Source of the DNA: Christiangramia salexigens
GTDB taxonomy: Bacteria > Bacteroidota > Bacteroidia > Flavobacteriales > Flavobacteriaceae
DNA: 64,000 bases
Assembly: GCF_001889005.1 (NCBI RefSeq)
Contig: NZ_CP018153.1
Location: 1,026,501-1,090,500, forward strand
Direction of reading: 5' to 3'
Part shown: one piece after another, positions 34,387 through 43,231 of the stretch
How the letters are laid out: each line of letters starts with the position of its first letter
Numbering within the stretch: position 1 is the first letter of the stretch
Notes under the pieces: generated by a model
Seen by the model: the letters and a program-made list of their open reading frames with translations, nothing else
Databases searched by the model: none
Told to the model about the DNA's origin: nothing
Translations under genes and position numbers: made by a program

Positions 34387-36600
34387 ATGAGTAAAACTAT
34401 TATAATTTCCAACAGACTTCCACTACAGATTTCCATTGAAGATGATAAACTAGAAGTTACTCCCAGTGTGGGAGGACTTGCAACAGGCTTAAAATCATTT
34501 CATAAGGATGGAGATAGCATATGGATAGGATGGCCGGGGCTTACAAAGGAAGAAATTCCTGAAAATCTTCTTGAAAAAGTTCAATCTGAAGCTAAAAAGG
34601 AAAACTGTGTAGCCGTAAATCTTACTTCTGATGAAATTGATGGTTTTTATTATGGTTTTAGCAATCGAACTATTTGGCCTCTGTTCCACTATTTTATGCA
34701 GTATACCGAGTCTGAAGATGAGTACTGGCAATATTATAAACAGGTCAATCAGAAATATGCCGATGAGATCATTAAGCATTATGAAGAAGGAGATGTAATA
34801 TGGGTTCATGATTATCAATTATTGCTGGTTCCAAATATGATAAGGGAACAGGCACCCGAAGCAACAATAGGTTTCTTTAACCATATTCCCTTCCCTTCCT
34901 ATGAAGTGTTCCGAACTTTACCATGGAGAGACGAAGTATTAAAAGGAGTGTTAGGTGCAGACCTGATAGGTTTCCATACATACGATTATGAACGCCACTT
35001 TTTAAGTTCTGTTAGTCGTATTCTGAGATATCAGGTAGATTTTAACGAAGTTACCTTACCGGACAGAATTGTTAAGGTTGATTCTTTCCCAATGGGAATA
35101 GATTATAAGAAGTTTGAAGATGCAGCCTTAGAACATTTCAAGAATACCGAAAAAGAACAGTCCGAACTTCAACAGAGACTGGATCATCATTTGAATGCTA
35201 CACCTAATGCAAAAATGATCCTGAGTATAGATAGATTGGATTATACCAAAGGGATCGCGCACAGGATAAGAGCATTTGAGTATTTCCTGGATAAGAACCC
35301 GGAATATATAGAAAAAGTACGTTTGGTGATGCTGGCGGTACCATCCAGATCTAATGTGCCGCAATACCGAAGATTAAAACGAGAGATTGACGAATTGGTA
35401 GGTAGAATTAACGGTAAATTCTCTACAGTGAGCTGGACTCCTATCTGGTATTTCTATCGTTCATTGCCATTTGAGAATCTTATAGACCTCTATACTTCTT
35501 GTAAAATAGCCCTTCTCACCCCTATTCGTGATGGGATGAATCTGGTTGCCAAGGAATATATAGCAACAAGAACAGATCACACAGGAGTTCTTATTTTAAG
35601 TGAAATGGCCGGAGCCGCACATGAAATGAACGAAGCTCTTATTATTAATCCTAATGATTTTGAACAGGTTTCAGCTGCCTTGAAACAAGCTTTTGAAATG
35701 CCTGAAGAGGAACAGATGGAAAGAAATAAAAGACTTCAAAAAAGACTTCGCCGCTACAGTGTGGAAAAGTGGGCTCAGGATTTTATGAAAGCGCTTAAGA
35801 AAACAAGAGAAAATCAGGATTCATTTCAGTCTACACGTATAACCGAAAAGGTAAGCGAAGATATTATGGAGCAATTCCGAATTGCAAAACGAAAGATCCT
35901 ATTTATAGATTATGATGGAACTCTAGTAGATTTTGTAGATAAGCCGGAAAACGCTCGCCCCGATGCCGAATTAAAAGAACTGATTAATGAGCTTAACTCC
36001 AAAGAAGATACTGATGTAATTCTGATTAGCGGCAGAGATAAGAACACGTTGGGAGACTGGTGGCAGGATATTCCAGTAGAATTGATCTCGGAACATGGAG
36101 TTTGGATGCGAAAAATTGATGGTGAATGGGAACTTTCAGAGAACGTAAAAAGTGATTGGATGGATGCCGTTCGTCCCGTAATTGAAAATTTTGTGGACAG
36201 GACACCGGGAACTTTCCTTGAAGAGAAGAATTATTCCCTTGCCTGGCATTACCGTAAAGCCGATCCTGAGTTAGGAGAGATCAGAGCAAACGAACTAAGT
36301 AATACCCTAAAGGAGCTTATCGCAAATCATGGACTAAGTGTTTTGGATGGTAATAAAGTTCTGGAAATTAAAAGCAGCGATGTAAATAAAGGAAAAGCAT
36401 CCTCTAAGAAACTGGTTGGAGAAAACTATGATTTCATCTTTGCGATCGGAGATGACTGGACAGATGAATATATGTTCCGGGAGTTACCAGAAACCTCTTA
36501 TACTGTTAAAGTAGGCATCAAAAAGACCAGTGCAAGGTTTTATGTTGAAGGCACTTCTAAGGTGCGCAAATTACTGGAAAAATTTAAGCAGAATCTATAA
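34387..36600 (+). CDS. Fused trehalose-6-phosphate synthase / phosphatase
   Basis: A bifunctional trehalose-making enzyme of 737 residues. Residues about 1-480 form a GT20 synthase (OtsA-like): IISNRLPLQISI at the start, VHDYQLLLVPNMIR near 141, the SIDRLDYTKGI phosphate-sugar site, and RDGMNLVAKEYIA near 382. The rest is a HAD-type phosphatase (OtsB-like) with FIDYDGTLVDF, nucleophile Asp508, and GDDWTDEYMF as the metal-binding motif. An in-frame TTG at 34330 would add 19 residues; the ATG at 34387 (MSKTIIISNRLP) fits the family. Trehalose protects against salt, drying and heat, fitting the stress-type genes downstream. Confidence 0.95.
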   Translation: MSKTIIISNRLPLQISIEDDKLEVTPSVGGLATGLKSFHKDGDSIWIGWPGLTKEEIPENLLEKVQSEAKKENCVAVNLTSDEIDGFYYGFSNRTIWPLFHYFMQYTESEDEYWQYYKQVNQKYADEIIKHYEEGDVIWVHDYQLLLVPNMIREQAPEATIGFFNHIPFPSYEVFRTLPWRDEVLKGVLGADLIGFHTYDYERHFLSSVSRILRYQVDFNEVTLPDRIVKVDSFPMGIDYKKFEDAALEHFKNTEKEQSELQQRLDHHLNATPNAKMILSIDRLDYTKGIAHRIRAFEYFLDKNPEYIEKVRLVMLAVPSRSNVPQYRRLKREIDELVGRINGKFSTVSWTPIWYFYRSLPFENLIDLYTSCKIALLTPIRDGMNLVAKEYIATRTDHTGVLILSEMAGAAHEMNEALIINPNDFEQVSAALKQAFEMPEEEQMERNKRLQKRLRRYSVEKWAQDFMKALKKTRENQDSFQSTRITEKVSEDIMEQFRIAKRKILFIDYDGTLVDFVDKPENARPDAELKELINELNSKEDTDVILISGRDKNTLGDWWQDIPVELISEHGVWMRKIDGEWELSENVKSDWMDAVRPVIENFVDRTPGTFLEEKNYSLAWHYRKADPELGEIRANELSNTLKELIANHGLSVLDGNKVLEIKSSDVNKGKASSKKLVGENYDFIFAIGDDWTDEYMFRELPETSYTVKVGIKKTSARFYVEGTSKVRKLLEKFKQNL

Positions 36601-36737
36601 AATAATCGGAGTGTTAAAATATTTACAACTGGCTGAAAAGTTTAATTATACATTAACTCATAAGCTATGGTGTGGCTCTTAATTCTACTTAATTTTATCC
36701 TATAATTATATATCAAACCAATTTAAAACCACAATCT

Positions 36738-37025
36738 ATGAAATCAGGAAAATTGTTATTAGGTCTTATATCAGGTGTAGCGGCAGGAGCAGTTGCGGGA
36801 ATTCTTTTTGCACCAAAAAAAGGTAAAGACACAAGAGACGCTATTAGCCAGAAAAGCGACAATTATATTAAAGGTGCAAACCGAAGCATCAACGATTTTA
36901 CAGACTCTATTAACCATAAAGTAGAGGCTTTAAAAGCAAAGACAAAGGCTAATTTAGCTGACACGAAATCCAAAGAAAAGGTAAATAAGGCTAAAGCAGA
37001 GATGCACGAAATGAAAGCCAGCTAA
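36738..37025 (+). CDS. YtxH family membrane-anchored stress protein
   Basis: A 95-residue protein with one glycine- and alanine-rich transmembrane helix (LLLGLISGVAAGAVAGILF, residues 6-24) directly followed by the APKKGKDTRD motif that defines YtxH proteins. The remainder is an amphipathic, lysine-rich coiled-coil-like helix. Family members such as Bacillus YtxH are general-stress proteins of unknown biochemical role. The upstream 137 bp contain no clear TAnnTTTG box, so an alternative promoter is possible. Confidence 0.85.
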   Translation: MKSGKLLLGLISGVAAGAVAGILFAPKKGKDTRDAISQKSDNYIKGANRSINDFTDSINHKVEALKAKTKANLADTKSKEKVNKAKAEMHEMKAS

Positions 37026-37050
37026 TTTTTGGAAAAAACATTTAAGAAAT

Positions 37051-37086
37051 AAAACCCCGGGAGCTTCCCGGGGTTTTATTTTTTCT
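37051..37086 (+). terminator. Terminator after the YtxH gene
   Basis: A perfect 12-bp stem, AAAACCCCGGGA (37051-37062) with TCCCGGGGTTTT (37066-37077), a 3-base loop and a T-rich tail. One of the strongest hairpins of the window. Confidence 0.93.
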
Positions 37087-37132
37087 ATATCCGCCAAACT
37101 TCATTATTTTAGGTAGCTCAAAAAAATATACA

Positions 37133-38488
37133 ATGAATACTTTATTTCCCAAATTTTTTACCGCTGCCTTTTTATTAATATTTATATCGCATTCCGTCAA
37201 AGCTCAGGATACAGATGAACGTTTATATCAGATCATCGAAGATGTTTCTGCCGACAGAATTGAACATGATATTAGAAAATTAGCCGGTTTCGGCACCAGA
37301 AATACTTTTAGTGATACCGTTTCCAATACTCGTGGGATCGGTGCCGCAAGACGATGGATAAAATCTGAGTTCGATAAAATTTCTACCAACTGTAAAAGTT
37401 GCCTTGAGGTATTCTATCAAAAGGATTTTGTAACTCCCGAGGATGGAGAAAGAATTCCAATAGAAGCCTGGGTAGTTAATGTTGTGGCTATTCAGAAAGG
37501 AACAAAATATCCTAACAGATATGTTATCATGAGCGGGGATATAGATTCCCGAGCCAGCAATACCATGGATTTTACAACAGATGCACCGGGCGCTAACGAT
37601 AATGCGAGTGGTATGGCCGGAACTATTGAAGCTGCACGCGTACTTTCCAAATATAAATTTGAAAGCAGTATCATTTATGTTGGCTTGTCTGGAGAAGAAC
37701 AAGGTCTTTTTGGAGGAAAAGGATTGGCAGAATACGCTCAAAAGAATAACTGGGACATCATTGGTATTTTAAACAATGATATGATAGGGAATATTGAAGG
37801 TGTAGATGGAGTTATTGACAATAGAAGCTTCAGGATCTTTTCTGAACCTGTTCCTCCAACAGAAACAGAGGATGAAAGAAGAATGCGCAGATTCTACGGA
37901 GGAGAGGTTGATGGTATCTCAAGACAACTAGCCCGATATGTACATAAGACCACAGAAACTTATATGCCCGAAATGAATCCCATGATGATCTATAGGCTGG
38001 ATCGTTTTGGCAGAGGTGGTCACCACAGACCTTTTAATGATCTTGGATTTGCCGGAGTAAGAATTATGGAAGCCCATGAAAATTATAACAGGCAGCATCA
38101 AAATATCCGCACGGAAAATGGGATTAAATACGGTGATGTAGTTGAAGGTGTTAATTTTAAATATGCTAAAAAACTAACAGCTGTAAACGCTATAAATCTG
38201 GCGAGTCTTGCATGGGCTCCACCCGCACCTGCAAAAGTTGAGATCGGCGGGATCGTTGAACCCTCAACAAAACTAAGATGGGAATCTGTAGATGGAGATA
38301 TTGCAGGTTATAAGATCTATTGGAGAGATACTACTGCTCCATATTGGCAACATTCCAGGTTTGTTGGTGAGGTTACTGAATATACCCTGGAAGGCATCGT
38401 AATTGATAATTATCTATTTGGAGTGGTTGCTGTAGGAAAAAATGGGCATGAAAGCCTGGTAGAATTCCCTTCAGGAACTTTCAGATAA
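37133..38488 (+). CDS. Secreted M28 family metallopeptidase with C-terminal Fn3-like domain
   Basis: A 451-residue exported aminopeptidase-type protein with a signal peptide (1-24, cut after VKA). The di-zinc M28 domain has GDIDSRAS near residue 128, APGANDNASGMAGTIEA with the bridging Asp, LSGEEQGLFG with the catalytic Glu near 184, and LNNDMIGN. A late His (near GRGGHHRPFNDLGF) completes the metal set. Residues 360-450 look like a fibronectin type III domain (KLRWESVDGDIAGYKIYW). It probably trims peptides in the periplasm or outside the cell. It lies alone between two terminators. Confidence 0.92.
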   Translation: MNTLFPKFFTAAFLLIFISHSVKAQDTDERLYQIIEDVSADRIEHDIRKLAGFGTRNTFSDTVSNTRGIGAARRWIKSEFDKISTNCKSCLEVFYQKDFVTPEDGERIPIEAWVVNVVAIQKGTKYPNRYVIMSGDIDSRASNTMDFTTDAPGANDNASGMAGTIEAARVLSKYKFESSIIYVGLSGEEQGLFGGKGLAEYAQKNNWDIIGILNNDMIGNIEGVDGVIDNRSFRIFSEPVPPTETEDERRMRRFYGGEVDGISRQLARYVHKTTETYMPEMNPMMIYRLDRFGRGGHHRPFNDLGFAGVRIMEAHENYNRQHQNIRTENGIKYGDVVEGVNFKYAKKLTAVNAINLASLAWAPPAPAKVEIGGIVEPSTKLRWESVDGDIAGYKIYWRDTTAPYWQHSRFVGEVTEYTLEGIVIDNYLFGVVAVGKNGHESLVEFPSGTFR

Positions 38489-38620
38489 ATTAGAAGTACT
38501 AAAATAATATTGTACAGACATTTTAAGCTAAAGCTAAACAAAGTCTTATTTTAATTTCCTAAGAATTTTACTGTTTATCAGTAAGGACAAGTGTTTAAGT
38601 ACGAAATCAAAACAGGATGA

Positions 38621-38654
38621 AAAAAGGCCGGATAAATCATTATCCGGCCTTTTT
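38621..38654. terminator. Terminator after the M28 peptidase gene
   Basis: The arms AAAAAGGCCGGATA (38621-38634) and TATCCGGCCTTTTT (38641-38654) form a perfect 14-bp stem with a 6-base loop. The rest of the gap between the peptidase and the small gene (38489-38777) contains an AT-rich inverted repeat, CTAATTTT with AAAATTAG (38708-38728), and nothing else I can name. Confidence 0.88.
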
Positions 38655-38777
38655 CTATTAAACAAATCCCGCTTGGATGCAGGATGTTTTAATTAACAAT
38701 ACTTTACCTAATTTTTAATCAAAATTAGCAGCATCTGTCTCTAATTTAGAATGATAGGATCCTGAAAATTTTGTTCT

Positions 38778-38945
38778 ATGGCTGATATAAGAATTGAAAA
38801 GAAAAAGCCTTTTTGGCTGTGGTTGATTCTGATAATAATAATTGGTGTAATCATCTTTCTTTATGTGTACGGAGGTTTAGATGAAAAGACCGACGATCTG
38901 GAAATCGAACAAATTGAAGATACAACTATCACATTCATTGATTAG
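38778..38945 (+). CDS. 55-residue single-pass membrane peptide
   Basis: A short gene encoding 55 residues. MADIRIEKKKPFW is a positively charged start, then a hydrophobic helix (residues 14-31, LWLILIIIIGVIIFLYVY), then a strongly acidic tail (DEKTDDLEIEQIEDT). Positive-inside logic puts the tail in the periplasm. The clean ATG, good hydrophobic block and the PRC-barrel gene 50 bp downstream argue that it is real. The function is unknown; it may be a regulator or accessory subunit in the stress cluster. Confidence 0.7.
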   Translation: MADIRIEKKKPFWLWLILIIIIGVIIFLYVYGGLDEKTDDLEIEQIEDTTITFID

Positions 38946-38995
38946 TCAATTAATTAGATCCTATCCTTTAAAAAACCTAATTAAATCCATTGATA

Positions 38996-39799
38996 ATGAG
39001 CGCTATCAAAAAACATCTGTATTACCTTAAGGAACTTAAAAATTATAAGGTTCTTAGTAGTGACGACGACATCCGGGGCTGGAAAGTAAAAGACCTGGAT
39101 AACCGAACAATTGGAACAATAGATGATCTACTGGTAAATAAAGATCTTGGCAAAGTAGTTTATGTAGATGTATTGGTAGACCAAAGCATCATAGATTCTG
39201 CCCATGATCCCTTTGAGCCATCGCAAACATCCGGGCTTCGAGAATTTATTAATAAAGATGGTGAGAATCATATAATCATTCCCATCGGATTAATAAGTTT
39301 AAACAAGAAGGAAAAATTCATTTTCACTGAAAGTATTAATTATAACACATTTGCTGCTACCAGGCGTTTTAAAACCGGTGAAAGTATAAGCAGAGAATAT
39401 GAAGATCATATATTAAGATCCTATAAGCGATCCCCTACTCCAAACGGACTTTCTAATTCGGATAAGACCGAGACTGAAATTCTGGAACAAAAATGGCAAA
39501 TGGATCATATGGATGAAGTGGCACGAGAAGACTCTGAAGATATTCAATTGGATTCCGGGCAAAGTGAAAGAGAAAAACAATTCAACAAAGCGAAAATGGA
39601 CCGTTCCATAGAAGCTAAACGAAACGCTGAATTGCAAAGGGAACTGCATCCGGAAGATGATAAGGATGATGATCCTGACTGGGATTATGAAAATCCAAGA
39701 CCCGGGGATGATGATCCCTATCGACATAGACGCAGGACGAATAAAGAAAAAGAAGATGCTTATTATGACAGGCAGGAATTTAAAACAAGAGAGCTTTAA
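38996..39799 (+). CDS. PRC-barrel domain protein with charged C-terminal tail
   Basis: A 267-residue protein without a signal peptide. The N-terminal PRC-barrel (about residues 10-130) contains DDIRGWKVKDLDNRTIGTID and VVYVDVLVD, with a paired sub-domain ending at IIPIGLISLN. PRC-barrels mediate protein-protein or RNA contact, from photosynthetic reaction centre H to RimM. Residues 150-267 are highly charged and low in complexity, with several acidic runs, and are probably disordered. I start at the ATG at 38996 rather than the TTG 6 bases earlier. It probably forms a unit with the small membrane gene. Such proteins often appear in salt or envelope-stress groups in Bacteroidota; that link is inference. 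Confidence 0.82.
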   Translation: MSAIKKHLYYLKELKNYKVLSSDDDIRGWKVKDLDNRTIGTIDDLLVNKDLGKVVYVDVLVDQSIIDSAHDPFEPSQTSGLREFINKDGENHIIIPIGLISLNKKEKFIFTESINYNTFAATRRFKTGESISREYEDHILRSYKRSPTPNGLSNSDKTETEILEQKWQMDHMDEVAREDSEDIQLDSGQSEREKQFNKAKMDRSIEAKRNAELQRELHPEDDKDDDPDWDYENPRPGDDDPYRHRRRTNKEKEDAYYDRQEFKTREL

Positions 39800-39822
39800 T
39801 TCATTTCGGTTTAAAAATTAAT

Positions 39823-39853
39823 AGGGAGGTTTCAATTGAAACCTCCCTTTTTT
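39823..39853 (+). terminator. Terminator after the PRC-barrel gene
   Basis: Positions 39823-39848 form one uninterrupted 26-base palindrome built from AGGGAGGTTTCAA and its complement, followed by a T run to 39853. Confidence 0.93.
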
Positions 39854-39946
39854 CTTCACAGTATCCTTAAAGATCTTTTAATGAAAAATGCTATCTTATG
39901 CCTTGTTTTTACTAAATGGCTTTTAATTAATCAATTTTAACAATTT

Positions 39947-42900
39947 ATGCGTAAACTTTACTTAAGTCTGTCCTTCCTCTTTATTGGCTTATTGATGACA
40001 GGACAGAGTGTTGATCTATCACTTTTAAAAAATAAAACGCCGAGAAATATCGGTCCCGCCGGAATGAGCGGAAGAGTTACCTCTATAGACGCTGTGACTA
40101 GTAATCCTGATGTTATATATGTTGGTACAGCATCCGGTGGACTTTGGAAATCTACTAGCGGAGGCGTAAAATGGGAACCAATTTTTGAAAATGAAGTTAC
40201 TGCTTCCATCGGTTCTGTTGCAATTCAACAATCCAATCCCTCGGTTATTTGGGTTGGAACCGGAGAAGGAAATCCAAGAAACTCCCTTAATGGAGGTTAT
40301 GGTATTTTCAAATCACTGGACGGTGGTCGTACCTGGACGAATATGGGGCTTGAAAAGACCCGTCATATCCACAGGGTAATTATACATCCGGATAATCCGG
40401 ATATCGTCTATGCTGCAGCCATTGGTTCACCATGGGGTGCTCATGAGGAACGCGGAGTTTACAAAACTACCGATGGAGGTGAGACCTGGAAAAAAGTACT
40501 TTATGCGAATAAGTTAACCGGAGCGGCAGATCTTATTATGGATCCTAATAATCCTAATAAACTTATCGCGGCTTTATGGGAACACAAAAGAGATCCCTGG
40601 TTCTTTAAATCTGGTGGAGAAGGATCTGGCATGTATATCACTTATGATGGCGGTAAAACCTGGAAAGAGAAAACTTCAAAAGATGGCTTGCCGGAAGGTG
40701 AACTTGGAAGAATAGGACTTGCTATAGCGCCAAGTAATTCGAATATCGTTTATGCGCTGGTCGAATCTAAAAAGAATGCTTTATACAAATCATATGATGG
40801 AGGTTTCAGTTGGAAAATGATCAATGATAAAGAAGAGATCGGTAACAGACCATTTTATTACAGCGATATCTTTGTAGATCCACAAAATTCTAATAGAGTT
40901 TATTCAGTCTTTACATATGTAAATGTATCTGAAGATGGAGGTAAGAATTTTGAAGAACTTATGCCAGCTTATGGTGTAGATAACGGAGTTCATCCAGATC
41001 ACCATGCCTGGTGGATACATCCTGAGGATGGTAGTTTTATGATGGACGGGAATGATGGAGGATTAAACATCACAAGAGATCATGGGAAAACCTGGAGATT
41101 TGTCGCAAATCTTCCTGTTGCTCAATTCTATCATATCGCGGTGGATAATGAATATCCCTATAATGTCTATGGAGGAATGCAGGATAACGGAAGCTGGAGA
41201 GGTCCGGCCTACGTTTGGAAGGCACAGGGAATAAGAAACTCTTACTGGCAGGAGATCTCTTTTGGAGATGGTTTTGATGTTGTACCAGATAAAGATGATA
41301 GCCGATATGGCTGGAGTATGAGTCAGCAGGGCTATGTAAGCCGTTACGATCATGTAACCGGTAATAACTATACTGTTAAACCAACACATCCGGATCCTGA
41401 TGTTGAATTAAGATTTAACTGGAACTCTGCCATTAACATAGATCCATTTGATAATAACACGATATATTTTGGTAGCCAGTTCGTACATAAAAGTACAGAC
41501 AAAGGTTTAACCTGGGAGATTATTTCTCCGGATCTAACCACTAATGATCCCGAAAAACAAAAACAGGGAGAAAGCGGTGGACTTACTATGGATGCAACCG
41601 GAGCTGAAAACTTCACCACTATCCTGGTGATCGAACCATCCCCTCTAGAAAAAGGAATGTTATGGGTAGGAACCGATGATGGTAAAGTCCACTATACTAC
41701 AGATTCGGGGAAATCCTGGAATGATGTTTCAAACAACCTACCGGACCTTCCTCAGGGAAGCTGGATCGTACAGATAAAAGCTTCAAATAAAAATAAAGGC
41801 GAAGCTTTGCTAGTAGCCAATGATTACAGAAGGTTCAATTACAAGCCTTACGCTTACCGAACTACCAATTACGGTAAGACATGGAAAAGGATTGTAGACG
41901 AAAACGATACAGATAGCTATGCTTTAAGTATTATCGAAGATCCGGAAGAAAAGAATTTAATGTTCCTTGGTACAGATGATGGATTGTATATTTCCTTTGA
42001 TGCCGGTAATAACTGGCAGAAGTATACCAATGGTTTTCCAACCGTTTCTGTAAAGGACCTTGTGATACATTCAAGAGAACATGATCTGGTCATTGGTACT
42101 TTTGGTAGAGCCGCCTGGGTGTTAGATGATATTAGACCATTTAGAGCTATAGCCGCAAACAATAATCTTCTTAATAATAAACTGGAATTATTTGAACCTC
42201 CAATGGCTTACCATACAGCGTATCAACAGCCAACCGGAAGCAGATTTGGTGCAGACGCTACATATCATGGGGAGAACAGAAAAGGTGGCGCCAGAATTTC
42301 ATATTATATTCAGGTTCCGGAAAAAGCTTCGGAAAAGCCTGATGCCAACAAGAAATCAGATAAGAAGAAAAAGGAAGCAATCCCATCAGAGAATAACTTA
42401 GAAGAACCCAAGAAAGAAAAGGATTCAATTAAACTGAATATATATGATGGTGAACGCCTGATTAGAACTTTAAAAAGAAAGATTCCGGACACTTCAGGCA
42501 TTTATACATTACGATGGAATCTTGATGAAAAAGGGGTTGAGAGACCTTCCCGTGAAATAAAAGATAGAAAGAATGAGCCTTCAGGAGTATCGGTAAAGCC
42601 AGGAACTTATAAGCTTGTTATGGAGTTTGATGGCACCACTTCAGAAGAAATGATCAAAGTTGGAACAGATCCAAGATTAGAGGTTTCTAAGGAAAATATT
42701 GAAGAGGTTTATGCCGGACTGAAAGAGCTCGAGAGTATGATGAAAACGGCGGAAGAGGCAGTTACGCAGCTGGTACAGAGTAAAAATATCGTAGAGAAAT
42801 ATCAGAAAGAACTTAGGGATCAAAAAGATGGTGAAAATGTCTATAAAACAGAACTTGAGACCAACAAGGAGATCCTAAAAGAGATTGAAGATGTCATTGC

Positions 42901-43183
42901 CTTATATCTGGGTAAAGTAGATGAGAGACAGGGGATAACCCGAAATAATGAGGTAAGCGTGATGGAAAGGATCTATAATGCCAGCCGTTATGTAAGTAGC
43001 CGTCAGGAAGGTTTGACGAATACTGAAGATCAGTTACTTGATCATGCAAGGCAGGAACTCAAAGATGCTTTAAAAGTGACCAATGATTTCTTTAAGAATG
43101 ACTGGCCAAAATATCGCGAGAATATGGAAAATCTGAAATTACCTGTATTTAAGGAAACTAAGACTTTTGATCTCGAAAAATAG
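39947..43183 (+). CDS. Secreted BNR/sortilin-type propeller protein, 1078 aa
   Basis: A very large exported protein with signal peptide MRKLYLSLSFLFIGLLMTGQ. Residues 30-720 are built from repeated BNR/Asp-box units (SLDGGRTWTNMG, TDGGETWKKV, YDGGKTWKEK, YDGGFSWKMI, TDSGKSWNDV), giving one or two beta propellers of the VPS10/sortilin type. Residues 780-830 are a lysine- and glutamate-rich linker. Next comes an Ig-like FlgD-type module (IKLNIYDGERLIRTLKR), and after 900 a coiled-coil region. Members are often labelled glycosyl hydrolases, but no hydrolytic residues can be identified, so a binding role is as likely. It is monocistronic with a bidirectional terminator after it. Confidence 0.85.
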   Translation: MRKLYLSLSFLFIGLLMTGQSVDLSLLKNKTPRNIGPAGMSGRVTSIDAVTSNPDVIYVGTASGGLWKSTSGGVKWEPIFENEVTASIGSVAIQQSNPSVIWVGTGEGNPRNSLNGGYGIFKSLDGGRTWTNMGLEKTRHIHRVIIHPDNPDIVYAAAIGSPWGAHEERGVYKTTDGGETWKKVLYANKLTGAADLIMDPNNPNKLIAALWEHKRDPWFFKSGGEGSGMYITYDGGKTWKEKTSKDGLPEGELGRIGLAIAPSNSNIVYALVESKKNALYKSYDGGFSWKMINDKEEIGNRPFYYSDIFVDPQNSNRVYSVFTYVNVSEDGGKNFEELMPAYGVDNGVHPDHHAWWIHPEDGSFMMDGNDGGLNITRDHGKTWRFVANLPVAQFYHIAVDNEYPYNVYGGMQDNGSWRGPAYVWKAQGIRNSYWQEISFGDGFDVVPDKDDSRYGWSMSQQGYVSRYDHVTGNNYTVKPTHPDPDVELRFNWNSAINIDPFDNNTIYFGSQFVHKSTDKGLTWEIISPDLTTNDPEKQKQGESGGLTMDATGAENFTTILVIEPSPLEKGMLWVGTDDGKVHYTTDSGKSWNDVSNNLPDLPQGSWIVQIKASNKNKGEALLVANDYRRFNYKPYAYRTTNYGKTWKRIVDENDTDSYALSIIEDPEEKNLMFLGTDDGLYISFDAGNNWQKYTNGFPTVSVKDLVIHSREHDLVIGTFGRAAWVLDDIRPFRAIAANNNLLNNKLELFEPPMAYHTAYQQPTGSRFGADATYHGENRKGGARISYYIQVPEKASEKPDANKKSDKKKKEAIPSENNLEEPKKEKDSIKLNIYDGERLIRTLKRKIPDTSGIYTLRWNLDEKGVERPSREIKDRKNEPSGVSVKPGTYKLVMEFDGTTSEEMIKVGTDPRLEVSKENIEEVYAGLKELESMMKTAEEAVTQLVQSKNIVEKYQKELRDQKDGENVYKTELETNKEILKEIEDVIALYLGKVDERQGITRNNEVSVMERIYNASRYVSSRQEGLTNTEDQLLDHARQELKDALKVTNDFFKNDWPKYRENMENLKLPVFKETKTFDLEK

Positions 43184-43200
43184 AAAACTATTCAGTTTAA

Positions 43201-43231
43201 AAAAAAGCTCCACAAATGTGGAGCTTTTTTT
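43201..43231. terminator. Bidirectional terminator between the propeller gene and App1 gene
   Basis: GCTCCAC (43207-43213) pairs with GTGGAGC (43218-43224), with an A run before and a T run after. It serves both converging genes and overlaps the App1-gene stop by two bases. Confidence 0.92.

Noticed and set aside
37280..37741. 153-codon open frame on the minus strand
   Set aside because: Antisense to the M28 metallopeptidase and its active-site region; Cys- and Phe-rich shadow translation.
42301..42440. Lysine/glutamate-rich tract in the BNR protein considered as a frameshift
   Set aside because: The reading frame continues normally into an Ig-like module; a low-complexity linker is the simpler explanation.
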